Positions 1 through 9,142 of a DNA stretch of 46,912 nt are shown here, in pieces (position 1 is the stretch's first letter; every line of letters begins with the position of its first letter). A program made the translations under genes and the position numbers. The notes under the pieces are model-generated. The model saw only the letters and a program-made list of their open reading frames with translations. It ran no database searches and was not told the DNA's origin. Source of the DNA: Pseudanabaena sp. (GTDB lineage Bacteria > Cyanobacteriota > Cyanobacteriia > Pseudanabaenales > Pseudanabaenaceae); assembly GCA_003249035.1 (NCBI GenBank), contig QBMK01000030.1, positions 1 to 46,912 of the forward strand. Direction: 5' to 3'.

Positions 1-606
1 ATTTTGGGTTTTATTAAATTATCATTCCTAAGTGACTGTAGCTATATATTCTGACAAGCCAGTCAGTTAAACTTACAAAATGATGCAAATCTTGCAATCT
101 CAAGCAAAAAAATTGATTTAGATATGGTTAAGTACCCAAACTAGAGATTCTTTAATAAAATTCATAAACAAAACAAAATATTTGTTGGAGCAATTGGGCT
201 AAAATATCTGAAGCAGGGGAACACTATATAAACTAACTTTGCAAATTCGTAAGATACCTAAGTTCTGTAATCATGGCAAACGACTAGAGCTAATCTCCCT
301 ATTGAGAAATAGATTAACCTCCAGAGTTTCGTTTCGATAAGTCGAACCTCTGTGATTTGTTTGCCTGAAACCATGACGAAATTCCGACCTTAGTTGATTT
401 GCGATTTTGATACAGCCACATGAGGCTGCTTAGAATGCGATAATTTGCTTGAATGGCTTACATTGAAGGTCTTTTAAGAAAATTATTGAGTTTTATATAA
501 GCGCAAAGCGCTGTATCTACTTTTGGTTTGTGTTCGAAGGTTGCTATTTTGTTACCCCTCGTTTGATCTACTTGCTCACCTTAAACAATTGCTCGACCTT
601 CGCCTC
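1..606. other. Leader region without recognised gene
   Basis: No convincing ORF or known RNA is recognised in this stretch. It is AT-rich. A small hairpin can form at about 322-350 (CAGAG-TTTCG paired with CGAA-CCTCTG, one mismatch). A bare palindrome AGCGCAAAGCGCT lies at 500-512 and matches the centre of the long hairpins found elsewhere in the window. The region probably carries the promoter of the RNB-family gene downstream and the end of an unseen upstream gene or RNA. Confidence 0.4.
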
Positions 607-2931
607 ATGGAATTCTCGATTAATCAACTGTTAGACAACTTCTCTGATGACAAGCTAGTTACGCCTAAGGCGATCGAAAAAAAACTTGGAATTGGTGATG
701 ACAACAAAAGTGTTCGCCGTCTTCAAGTTGCTCTAGATGCGCTTGAGAAAATCGGCATTCTCGAGAAAGACAAAGGACGATATCGCCGTATCCCAGAAGA
801 AGGGTTGGTAGAAGGTCGTTTGCGTTGCTCAAGTAAAGGTTTTTGCTTTGCGATCCAAGATGTCGAGGGTGCTGAGGATATATATATTCGCGAGAGTCGT
901 CTGAGTAATGCTTGGAATGGCGATCGCGTTTTAGTACGGGTAACAAAAGACGGCGTACGGAGGCGATCTCCTGAGGGTGAAGTCCGCTTGATCCTCGATC
1001 GATCAAATCCGACTCTGCTTTCGACAGTCAAATTAACTGACGATAGTTATCGAGCAGTGCCACTGGATGATCGCCTGTTGTTTGAAGTCGAGCTTGTGCC
1101 AGACGAGGAGACTCCCGATCTTAGTGTTGCCAATGGCAAACTAGTGCATTTAGAGATGGTGCGATTTTCCTTGGGTAATCACTTACCTTTGGGACGAATT
1201 TTGCAGGTTTTAGGCGATGATGCCGAATCAACTAATGATATAGATCTGGTGTGTTGCAAGCATAATTTGCCCAGAAGATTTAGTGCTAAAGGTATGACTG
1301 CAGCCGCAAGTTTGCCTAGAGGTGTACGAAAAGCCGATCTCAAACACCGACTTGATTTACGCAAAACTTTGACAGTCAGGATTGGTAATGCTGCTGCGAT
1401 TTCGATCGCAGAAGTTGAGACAGGGTGGGAAGTGGGTGTGCATATTCCTGATGTCGCGACCTATGTAACGTCTGGTTCACCTTTGGATTTAGAGGCGCAA
1501 AAGCGTCTGCGATCATTCTTCTTGGGTGAAACAATTTTGCCGATGCTACCTGAGATGAATGTATTTAATCAGCCTGAATATCTCACGATGTCGGTGTTGA
1601 TTAAATTGGATCGCGAAGGAAATATGATTGCTTTTGAGATTCAACCCTCAGCAATATTGGTTCGTGCTAACTTGAGTTGCCAGAGAGCGCAACAGATTCT
1701 TGATGGAAAGGTGACAGTTGATGATGATGCACCTAGCCAAGAAATTGATACAGAAGTAGAAGGGTTGGTGCATCTAATTTCTAAGGTGGGAACCTTACTG
1801 CAAGAGCGATCTAACGCAATCAGACTGGTATTGCCGCAAATCCCTTCTCAAGAAGCGGATGAGGGTGTACGAGGTTTGATAGTAGTTCCCGTTACTTTGC
1901 AAATCTCCGGCGATGTAACAGAAGTAATGATTTTGGCGAATAAAGCGATCGCTTCGCATCTACAGTCTCTATCAATTCCATCCATCTATTTACGCCAAAT
2001 TCCTCCCGATCAAGGCAAAGTCGATGACTGGATGAAATTATTAGAAAGCATGGGGATTTCAACTCAGCTAGAAACGCCTGAACAGATTCAACTTGCCGAA
2101 TTGCATCAAATTTTGGAACAGGTGGATCAGATTGAACAAGATGCGACTCGCGATATTCTCAAATATCTATTAATGTCTATGTTTAAGACTAACGAGTACC
2201 TGCTTGCCCCTTCTCCGCATTTTGGTTTGGGCCTAATCGATCTACCCTATGCCCATGGAGTGTTTCCCCAAAATCATTATGCTGATTTATTGATTCAGCG
2301 AATCTTACATACTGTATTTGAAGAAGGTCGCGATCGCCGCAGTATTAGGATTAAGGATGGCGTAAATCTGCGCAGTTCTAGCGCTCATGGTCAGGTAAAT
2401 TGGAGCGTATTACCGCCTGAAACAGAACGTCAGTTAATAGAAGATTTAGAAGCAGTTGTCCTAAAGCTCAATCAAGCAGATGCTTTGTATCATCGCTCAA
2501 TCTCCGATCTTGATGGATTGCGTAAAGCTGAATTTATGCGATCGCACACAGGTGAGAATTTCTTCGGTATTATTACCAGTGTCCAGTCCTATGGCTTCTT
2601 TGTAGAGATCGAATCTCTCCTAGTTGAAGGCTTAGTGCATGTTAGTTCGCTTAAGGATGATTGGTACGAGTTCCCATTGATCAATGGCAAAGGTAGAGCA
2701 AGAGCTTCGACTTTGTTGGTAGGTCGCCGCAGTGGTCGTCAATATTGTTTGGGCGATCGCGTTGAAGTGCAGGTCAAGGGCGTAGATTACTATCGCCAAC
2801 AAATTGATTTAGTTGCTGTCGTCAAATCTGAGGGTGATCGTGACTTGTCAAATACTTCTGAATCTAATTTAGAATTGGAAGATAACTCAGACGAATATTC
2901 TGAAGCGATCGATGAAGACAATCTTGAATAA
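607..2931 (+). CDS. RNase R/RNB-family protein, probably catalytically inactive
   Basis: About 774 residues, with the RNase R/VacB domain order: an N-terminal winged-helix-like segment starting MEFSINQLL, cold-shock OB folds, an RNB domain at about residues 245-590 and a C-terminal S1 domain (about 660-745, FGIITSVQSYGFFVEI). An upstream in-frame start at 523 would add 28 residues unlike the family, so 607 is preferred. The RNB fold is recognisable (VHIPDVATYV, ILPMLPEMNVF, PHFGLGLIDLPY). However, the aspartate cluster before VHIPDV that binds the catalytic metals in RNase II/R is replaced by RIGNAAAISI, and the TSPIRRY motif reads VFPQNHY. This suggests an RNA-binding pseudonuclease. The cyanobacterial Zam protein is also an RNB relative, and this gene could be its orthologue. 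The tail is acidic. Confidence 0.85.
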   Translation: MEFSINQLLDNFSDDKLVTPKAIEKKLGIGDDNKSVRRLQVALDALEKIGILEKDKGRYRRIPEEGLVEGRLRCSSKGFCFAIQDVEGAEDIYIRESRLSNAWNGDRVLVRVTKDGVRRRSPEGEVRLILDRSNPTLLSTVKLTDDSYRAVPLDDRLLFEVELVPDEETPDLSVANGKLVHLEMVRFSLGNHLPLGRILQVLGDDAESTNDIDLVCCKHNLPRRFSAKGMTAAASLPRGVRKADLKHRLDLRKTLTVRIGNAAAISIAEVETGWEVGVHIPDVATYVTSGSPLDLEAQKRLRSFFLGETILPMLPEMNVFNQPEYLTMSVLIKLDREGNMIAFEIQPSAILVRANLSCQRAQQILDGKVTVDDDAPSQEIDTEVEGLVHLISKVGTLLQERSNAIRLVLPQIPSQEADEGVRGLIVVPVTLQISGDVTEVMILANKAIASHLQSLSIPSIYLRQIPPDQGKVDDWMKLLESMGISTQLETPEQIQLAELHQILEQVDQIEQDATRDILKYLLMSMFKTNEYLLAPSPHFGLGLIDLPYAHGVFPQNHYADLLIQRILHTVFEEGRDRRSIRIKDGVNLRSSSAHGQVNWSVLPPETERQLIEDLEAVVLKLNQADALYHRSISDLDGLRKAEFMRSHTGENFFGIITSVQSYGFFVEIESLLVEGLVHVSSLKDDWYEFPLINGKGRARASTLLVGRRSGRQYCLGDRVEVQVKGVDYYRQQIDLVAVVKSEGDRDLSNTSESNLELEDNSDEYSEAIDEDNLE

Positions 2932-2938
2932 TCCCCAA

Positions 2939-2977
2939 AACAATATGGACTTAAGCATTATTTAAGTCCATATTGTT
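2939..2977. terminator. Hairpin downstream of RNB gene
   Basis: A perfect 16-bp stem (2939-2954 with 2962-2977) and a 7-nt loop lie 8 bp after the stop codon. No long T-run follows, so termination is inferred from position and stem strength. Confidence 0.6.
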
Positions 2978-3029
2978 AAACACTTAATTGATTTAGCTCC
3001 TCATCATTCCTCTCCAAGAGTTCTCCACC

Positions 3030-5051
3030 ATGTCGCTTTCCCGCCTATTGGTGACCGTTCTAAACCGTCTTCAGCCTTCTGCGGAGACGGTTATGCTTAT
3101 TTCTGCGATCGCGGTGGGCTTAATCAGTGGCACTGGAGTCACGCTATTTCGTAAGCTAATTTTATTTACCCAAGAATTCTATTGGCACAAACTCGCCGTA
3201 GTTCTTAGCTCCAAATGGTCTTGGGCAATCATTTTTATTCCGATGATTGGAGCGCTAGTGGTTAGCCTCCTCCGTTTCAAATTAGACCAAGCAGAAACGA
3301 ACGTTTCTAACGGTGATATGGGGCAGGCTTATTCACAGGTCCCTCTAAAAACAGTCGCAGCAGCACTTTCCCTAGGTTCAGGAGCTTCGTTGGGGCCTGA
3401 AGGACCAAGCGTTGAGTTAGGCAGTAATATTGGCTCTTTGTTGGGGCAAATGCTGCAATTTTCCAGCGAACGAATTCGGTTGCTGATTGGAGCGGGGGGA
3501 GCCGCAGGCTTAGCGGCAGGGTTTAATGCACCGATCGCTGGTGTATTTTTTGCATTAGAAGTATTGCTGCGTGATTCCTATCGCACTAATAAATCCAGCC
3601 CTAACTCAGATGTAAGTGTTGTCGTTATTGCTTCGGTCATTTCAGCGCTGGTTTCCCAGATAAGCCTCGGGGAGAGACCAGCATTTAGCTTGCCAGTCTA
3701 TGAGGTGCGCAGCTATTGGGAGTTGCCGCTATATCTCGGTTTGGGTGTGTTAGCCAGTGTCGTGGCGCTTTTGTTTACTCGCGCGATTAAGCAAGCTAAG
3801 AAGTTTTTTGCTGGAGAGTGGGCGATCGCCCCGTTTATGCGAACCCTATCTATGCCCGTAAAGCTGCTGATTGGTGGATTATGTGTTGGCATTATCTCCT
3901 TGATTTTTCCTGAAGTAATTGGGATTGGATATGAAACGGTGGAATCAATCCTGCAAGATACCCCTTTCACAATCCCTTTGTTAATTATTTTGTTAGTGAT
4001 TAAGCTTTTACTGACGGCGATTAGTTCCGCCAGTGGCTTTGTTGGAGGGATCTTTGCACCTTCGATTTTTTTAGGAGCTGTGCTGGGTAGTGTATATGGA
4101 CAAGCGATCGCTTATTTTTTGCCCGCCTCGATCCCGATCGCTGCTTCTCCTGCCTATGCTCTTGTCGGAATGGCAGCAGTTTTGGCAGGCACAGTTCGGG
4201 CACCCCTAACATCGGTGTTGCTATTGTTTGAGATGACCCGTGACTACCGCATCGTATTACCATTGATGGCAGCCGTTGGTCTCTGTGCATGGGTATTAGA
4301 CCAAATTGATAGATCAAAATCCTCAGATCGGATGATTATGCAATGGTCTGGGTTTCCCGCAGATCTAGAAGTCCTTGAAAAAATCAAGATCGCCGAAGTC
4401 ATGACTCTTAATCCAGCCTCAGTCAAATATTCGATGCCATTACTTCAAGCTGCACAGTTTATTACCAGTGGCTATCATCATAGTGCGCTTGTGTTTGATG
4501 ATATTAACCACTTGCAAGGTATTCTCACTACCCAAGATATTAAGCGAATTCTCTCTGCACCTGCTGGCGATCACCCTCTAGAGGAATTGACTGTTCAAAA
4601 TATTTGTACCAGTGAGGTGCTTTGTACATTTGCCGATGAATCCCTTGCTGAAGCTCTAAAACGCATGGCAACTAGAGACTTAAGACAAATGCCCGTGGTT
4701 GATCGTCACCAGCCCAAGCGTGTAATTGGGATGGTAGATCGACTAGCAATTACAACAGCTTATAATACAGCACTAACAAAACGAGCGATTGCTGCTAGAA
4801 TTACAGCGACTAAATCGACTGTACCTATTGCAAATAATGCTTATACGCCTATAACTACTATTGGTAGTAATGGTTCTAATAACATTTCTAGCAATAGTGC
4901 GAATGATAAGAGCAACAATAAAGACAATAATTTAAAAGATAATAATTTAAGTAATTTAAATAATTCTCTAATTAACGCTGTAGATAGTACTTTAACCAAT
5001 AACTTAAACAGAGAGTCAGATATTCAAAGTTCTGAGGCGATTTCCTCTTAA
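3030..5051 (+). CDS. CLC chloride channel/transporter with CBS pair
   Basis: 673 residues. A CLC membrane core spans about residues 1-430 and contains GSGASLGPEGPSVELG, with the gating glutamate of the G-x-E-G-P motif, and GGIFAPSIFLGA. A pair of CBS domains follows at about 450-585 (first segment IAEVMTLNPASVKYS), then an unusual Asn/Ser-rich, low-complexity tail of about 75 residues. The family moves chloride across membranes as channels or H+/Cl- exchangers, and CBS pairs often bind adenine nucleotides. At the position of the proton-carrying glutamate E203 of E. coli ClC-ec1 this protein has valine (FALEVLL), as vertebrate channels do, so the transport mode is uncertain. It lies 98 bp after the RNB gene, with a hairpin between. 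Confidence 0.9.
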   Translation: MSLSRLLVTVLNRLQPSAETVMLISAIAVGLISGTGVTLFRKLILFTQEFYWHKLAVVLSSKWSWAIIFIPMIGALVVSLLRFKLDQAETNVSNGDMGQAYSQVPLKTVAAALSLGSGASLGPEGPSVELGSNIGSLLGQMLQFSSERIRLLIGAGGAAGLAAGFNAPIAGVFFALEVLLRDSYRTNKSSPNSDVSVVVIASVISALVSQISLGERPAFSLPVYEVRSYWELPLYLGLGVLASVVALLFTRAIKQAKKFFAGEWAIAPFMRTLSMPVKLLIGGLCVGIISLIFPEVIGIGYETVESILQDTPFTIPLLIILLVIKLLLTAISSASGFVGGIFAPSIFLGAVLGSVYGQAIAYFLPASIPIAASPAYALVGMAAVLAGTVRAPLTSVLLLFEMTRDYRIVLPLMAAVGLCAWVLDQIDRSKSSDRMIMQWSGFPADLEVLEKIKIAEVMTLNPASVKYSMPLLQAAQFITSGYHHSALVFDDINHLQGILTTQDIKRILSAPAGDHPLEELTVQNICTSEVLCTFADESLAEALKRMATRDLRQMPVVDRHQPKRVIGMVDRLAITTAYNTALTKRAIAARITATKSTVPIANNAYTPITTIGSNGSNNISSNSANDKSNNKDNNLKDNNLSNLNNSLINAVDSTLTNNLNRESDIQSSEAISS

Positions 5052-5107
5052 AATTTATGCGGAGATTGTCTTAAATATCTAGTCAATTAGCCCAAATTAA
5101 GGATGTC

Positions 5108-5695
5108 ATGGATAGCGAAGAAATACTAATTGAATTTGTGGGAAATGGCGATCGCGCTAATGGTGATTCGATTAAATCGATCAGCACCACTAAAATTAAA
5201 GACAGCATTCAGAGACTTGCTAGTTTAGTTCAGCAGCTCGCTATGGACAATGCACCAAGTCAGGCTAATGGGTTGACTCTTGACGAGGTCGAAATTTCGA
5301 TTAAGCTCACAGATGCAGGTGAAGCAATCTTATTAGGCGACGGACAAAGACATGGGGCTATGACTTTGCGGTTTCGTCGCCCCAGTCAGATGGCGATCTC
5401 TAATGATGAGACACATACTCAACCACAGCCTCTTACATCTAGCACAGGAGTTGACTATACCAAGTTAAGAGATTTGCTTTCCAGTGGTAGATGGCAAGAA
5501 GCAAATCAGGAAACATGGAATGTAATGTGTCAGGCAGCGCATAAAAATATTGGTTCGGTGTTGACAGCCGATGAGATTAAACAAATTGCCTGTGATGACT
5601 TGCAAATCATTGATAACCTTTGGAGGCAACATAGCAATGGTCGCTATGGATTCAGTGCTCAAAACCAGATCTATATGTCATCAATTTTAGGATAA
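5108..5695 (+). CDS. Protein ending in the N-terminal half of a GUN4 domain
   Basis: 195 residues. Residues about 5-95 resemble the trypsin-co-occurring domain 1 (Trypco1) type: an opening beta strand, a helix, then EVEISIKLTDAGEAIL; this match is tentative. From about residue 115 the protein follows GUN4 closely: DYTKLRDLLSSGRWQEA, then DDLQIIDNLWRQHSNGRYGF and SAQNQIYMSSILG, where it stops. GUN4 binds porphyrins and activates magnesium chelatase in chlorophyll synthesis; many cyanobacterial proteins carry the domain as a sensor. The domain normally continues with a VGW...GHLP half, which is absent here. That half is found at the end of the next gene. Truncated by split rather than by sequencing edge. 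Confidence 0.85.
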   Translation: MDSEEILIEFVGNGDRANGDSIKSISTTKIKDSIQRLASLVQQLAMDNAPSQANGLTLDEVEISIKLTDAGEAILLGDGQRHGAMTLRFRRPSQMAISNDETHTQPQPLTSSTGVDYTKLRDLLSSGRWQEANQETWNVMCQAAHKNIGSVLTADEIKQIACDDLQIIDNLWRQHSNGRYGFSAQNQIYMSSILG

Positions 5696-5804
5696 ATATT
5701 TTTAGGTCGAAAAATGAAGCTCATTTCGATCTCCTATACAGTTAGAAATCTCATTTAGCAGTTTTACAATCAACTCTCAAGGTAAATCATTAGGGGTTAA
5801 TGTC

Positions 5805-6944
5805 ATGGATCAGGAAAAGCAGAAACAGATTACAGGCTATTTTATTGAGGAAGCAAAGGAACATCTTCAGACAATTGAGTCAGGGCTCCTCAATTTAGAA
5901 TCACTGATGGGTAGCTCTGAAGCCGTAAATGAGATATTCCGAGCTGCTCACTCAATTAAGGGCGGAGCAGCAATGTTGGGGTTTAGCAGCATTCAACATG
6001 TTGCCCATAACTTTGAAGACTATTTCAAAGTTATGCGTGAAAACACTAATTTCCAAATCGATCAGGATTTACAGACTCTTTTTTTACAGGCTTTTGACAA
6101 GTTACAAGAGCTTGTCGAGCATCTGCAAAGTCCTTATGGTCTGACCAAAGATGCTGTTGATAACGTTATGGCTGGTTCCGATCAAATCTTTGCGAAGCTC
6201 AAAAATCATCTTCAAAATTTAATCTCTGGAAAGGCAACCCAAGGCAATGCCATAGAGGCAGAGTCTAAGATTGATACAAGAGGTATGTTGTTAGCATTTC
6301 AGTCAGAAGTTCCGCTCAAGTTGCGAAATATGCTGGAGTTATTTAAGCAGCCTGATAGTCCTCGTAGTCGTCAAAACCTAGCAGCAATTTGTTTGCAATT
6401 GCAGCAAATAGGCGATCGCTTTGATCTAGCACCTTGGAGAGCATTGATGGAATCTGTCAGCGCTGCGACATCAAATCCTAACAATCAATTTCGCACCCTC
6501 GCACCAATTCTGATTAAGGAAATCAAACAATCTCAGGAGCAAGTTTTAGCGCAAAAAGCTCATCAAATTAAAGCCTCACCACAGTTGTTGCAATTAATCT
6601 CCGCTAGTTTAACAACAGGTTTAGACTTCACAGAGCCGCTTAAAGCACCTAAAATTGCCTCTGAGAATACTTCAGCTGATGAAGTGAGTAAGATATTTGG
6701 GGCAGTGATCGAAGAAGATAAGGCAATGAAAGGTTGGCAAACTTTTAGCGATCAGGTTGGCTGGAGACGCAATGGAGCTTGGATTGGATCTAATACCGCC
6801 ACTCCTAACACTCCGCCTGATGGGCATTTCCCAACACCACTTTGGTTGGCAAGCTGGCATCAGCCCAAGGATACTAAAGCCAAAGAGTTTCAGGCTCAGT
6901 ATGCGACTCTTTTAGCGAAGATTGCTAGCTGTAATATTAACTAA
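5805..6944 (+). CDS. Hpt phosphotransfer protein fused to C-terminal half of GUN4
   Basis: 379 residues. Residues 1-120 form a histidine phosphotransfer domain of the CheA/PilL type with the phospho-accepting H49 (AAHSIKGGAAMLGF). Residues about 145-280 are a helical region that resembles the rest of stand-alone cyanobacterial Hpt proteins. From about residue 297 the sequence becomes GUN4-like: WQTFSDQVGWRRNGAWIG, then PPDGHFPTPLWLASW. This matches the part of GUN4 that follows the point where the upstream gene stops. The two genes are 109 bp apart on the same strand and probably co-transcribed. Inference: an Hpt gene was inserted into a GUN4 gene, or the locus was rearranged, and the two products may pair to rebuild the GUN4 fold. 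Confidence 0.85.
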   Translation: MDQEKQKQITGYFIEEAKEHLQTIESGLLNLESLMGSSEAVNEIFRAAHSIKGGAAMLGFSSIQHVAHNFEDYFKVMRENTNFQIDQDLQTLFLQAFDKLQELVEHLQSPYGLTKDAVDNVMAGSDQIFAKLKNHLQNLISGKATQGNAIEAESKIDTRGMLLAFQSEVPLKLRNMLELFKQPDSPRSRQNLAAICLQLQQIGDRFDLAPWRALMESVSAATSNPNNQFRTLAPILIKEIKQSQEQVLAQKAHQIKASPQLLQLISASLTTGLDFTEPLKAPKIASENTSADEVSKIFGAVIEEDKAMKGWQTFSDQVGWRRNGAWIGSNTATPNTPPDGHFPTPLWLASWHQPKDTKAKEFQAQYATLLAKIASCNIN

Positions 6945-6953
6945 TTATCTTGT

Positions 6954-6986
6954 GAAAATGTGCGGCGCAGGTTGCCGCACATTTTC
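6954..6986. terminator. Hairpin downstream of Hpt-GUN4C gene
   Basis: A perfect 13-bp stem (6954-6966 with 6974-6986) has a GC-rich apex and a 7-nt loop. The outer ends are GAAAA and TTTTC. It starts 9 bp after the stop codon and probably ends the GUN4-N/Hpt transcript. Confidence 0.65.
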
Positions 6987-7051
6987 GTTGGGGTCTAGTT
7001 CTTAGATCTAATTTTAGGATTTTGTCATTTACTCCAGAGAGGTTTTATTAA

Positions 7052-9025
7052 GTGAGGAGTTTTTTTGCCGCAATTTTGGCAATTAGTGCCACTACATCTG
7101 TGTTGCCTGCGAACGCGAATTCGAGTAGTAATTCCATATCTAGTCAAATCGCAAAAAGCTCTATATCTGCTGACAAGATCCAGATCTCTGGCTCTAATCA
7201 ATTTGCACAGCGTTCTCTTAATCTTGCTAAACAGATTCCCGCAAATGCGATCGGCTTAGCGATGGTCGATGTCGATTTACGATCATGGCAGTTGTTTGGA
7301 TCGTCGCAAGCAACAGATCCAATTTCGGCGATTGCTAAATTCTTGATGTTTTTGGATCAATCTCCCACAATTTCAATTGTTAAGGATATTCAACCTTGGC
7401 TTGGTAAAGAAGTAGCGATCGCTTTTTTGGGTAGTACCGATGACAAATTTGAGCTATCTTTTGTAGCTTTATCGACCGTCGCAGATGGGCAGAAATTCGA
7501 TCTTTTTCTGAATAAGTTAAAAAGTCTTGATTTACCAAAACCCACAGAAACTCTATATCAAAATGTCAAAATCTTAGAATGGAAATTAGAAGAAGAAAGC
7601 GGTGGTGACGAGAAACCAGTAATCTCGCAGAAATTGAAATCACGCAATTCATTGAAGTCTTTGCTTCAGCTTAAACAAGACAGCGATCAAAATGATATTG
7701 CCCACGAAAAAAATGGTTTTGAAGCAGAAGATGAGCCAATTGAACCTAGCCTTCCTGACTTTGGTATCAAGCGATTTGCGATCGCTAAGTTGCCAAGTGG
7801 GATTGCTATAATTGCCACCGATCGCCAAGCTATCCAGAAGTTGATTGAGATATCTGCTGAGATCCCTACGCAAAAGTTGCCATCTTTGGCTGATAATCCT
7901 CTTTTTTTGAGATCGCTAAATAATCCTCTATGGAATCGCTCAGTACTAGCAGGTTATGGAGATTTTAAAGCGCTAGGTAAGATTTTTGAGCCTTTAGCAG
8001 CGGATTTACCTGATACTTCGGAAATTCCAGGGTTTAGCCGTAAAGAATATCTTGAAAGCATAAAATATACATTGGATCAATACAGTAGTGTTGATCTGTT
8101 TACATGGATAACGCCCACAGGTATTCGCAGTCAGAGTAGTAGTTATTTCTCGGAAGTGCGACTGCCCATTCCCAAAGATAATGAAACTCGCGATCGCTTG
8201 TTGTCATATTTGCCTGCAAATGTTTATGGAGCAATTACTAGTCGCAATCTCAATCGTCAATGGCAATGGTTTGTTGAGGAATCAAAACAGCAATCTACAT
8301 ACAAGATTTTTACCGAAGGCGTGCGAATGCTCTCTTCTTTGGTTATTGGTTCTGGATTTGATCTCGACATTGAGAAAGATATCATCTCTTGGATCGATGG
8401 AGAATATGCGGTTGTGGTATTCCCTAGCGATCGCTCACCTTTTCAAGAGATTGGCGTTGATCTGACCATAGGAGCGTTAATCCGTACATCGAAACCTGAT
8501 GTAGCTAATGCAACTCTTGCCAAATTAACTCAACAACTCTCCAAATTAGGTGGGGATTTCATCCAAGTCAAAAAGCGCCAAATTGGAACTACTATCCTTA
8601 CTAGTTTTGAGTTTCCAGATGAGCAAATACGTGGTAAAACACAGAGTATTTTTGCTTATGGTTGGCGCGATCGCCAAACTTTAATACTGACATTGGGAGC
8701 GAATACAGCATCAGCTTTTATCCCGATTCCCAAACCTGCTCTCGCTGAATCAGAGATGTTTCGCGATGCAATCGCGGATATGCCACAACCAAACTTTGGC
8801 TATTTTTTCCTCAATGCTCATGCGATCGCCAAACAAGTGGCTAAGTTCTATTTATTTTTCTCAGAGAGCTCTACTTCTCCTGATGAGCAGAAACAAGCAA
8901 AACCAGAAGTAGAAGTGCCTGAACTACTCCAAAAGGCAATTGATAGACTCGGTGGTTTAGTTTTTGTTTATTCTGAAACTAGCGATCGCTTCCAATCTGA
9001 TTTTTTCCTTGAGGTAAAACCTTAG
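7052..9025 (+). CDS. DUF3352 exported protein
   Basis: 657 residues, from a GTG start preceded by AGAGAGG about 10 bp upstream. The N-terminus (RSFFAAILAISATTSVLPANA) looks like a Sec signal peptide with an AxA cleavage site. The body resembles the cyanobacterial DUF3352 family, whose members are periplasmic or membrane-associated and of unknown function. Recognisable parts are the AIGLAMVDVDLRSWQLF-type opening, repeated IPANAIG/LPANVYGAI strands and a C-terminal YSETSDRFQSDFFLEV. No catalytic motif is seen. It stands alone between the Hpt-GUN4C gene and rdgB, with a hairpin on each side. Confidence 0.8.
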   Translation: MRSFFAAILAISATTSVLPANANSSSNSISSQIAKSSISADKIQISGSNQFAQRSLNLAKQIPANAIGLAMVDVDLRSWQLFGSSQATDPISAIAKFLMFLDQSPTISIVKDIQPWLGKEVAIAFLGSTDDKFELSFVALSTVADGQKFDLFLNKLKSLDLPKPTETLYQNVKILEWKLEEESGGDEKPVISQKLKSRNSLKSLLQLKQDSDQNDIAHEKNGFEAEDEPIEPSLPDFGIKRFAIAKLPSGIAIIATDRQAIQKLIEISAEIPTQKLPSLADNPLFLRSLNNPLWNRSVLAGYGDFKALGKIFEPLAADLPDTSEIPGFSRKEYLESIKYTLDQYSSVDLFTWITPTGIRSQSSSYFSEVRLPIPKDNETRDRLLSYLPANVYGAITSRNLNRQWQWFVEESKQQSTYKIFTEGVRMLSSLVIGSGFDLDIEKDIISWIDGEYAVVVFPSDRSPFQEIGVDLTIGALIRTSKPDVANATLAKLTQQLSKLGGDFIQVKKRQIGTTILTSFEFPDEQIRGKTQSIFAYGWRDRQTLILTLGANTASAFIPIPKPALAESEMFRDAIADMPQPNFGYFFLNAHAIAKQVAKFYLFFSESSTSPDEQKQAKPEVEVPELLQKAIDRLGGLVFVYSETSDRFQSDFFLEVKP

Positions 9026-9032
9026 CCCTAGT

Positions 9033-9061
9033 TTAAAGATGGCGCAAAGCGCCATCTTTAA
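9033..9061. terminator. Hairpin with GGCGCAAAGCGCC core
   Basis: A perfect 13-bp stem (9033-9045 with 9049-9061) is closed by AAA. It starts 7 bp after the DUF3352 stop and is followed by CTAAAAAAA. It belongs to the window-wide hairpin set with a GCGCAAAGCGC-like centre. Confidence 0.7.
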
Positions 9062-9142
9062 CTAAAAAAATTCCAATAATTATAAATTCAAGCCGAATAA
9101 ATGATAATTTTTATGATTCCCACAGCAATCATGATTTAAAAA

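Noticed and set aside
1-522. tmRNA, 6S RNA or RNase P RNA in the left flank
   Set aside because: None of the conserved core motifs of these RNAs could be found; only a weak hairpin at 322-350 is visible.
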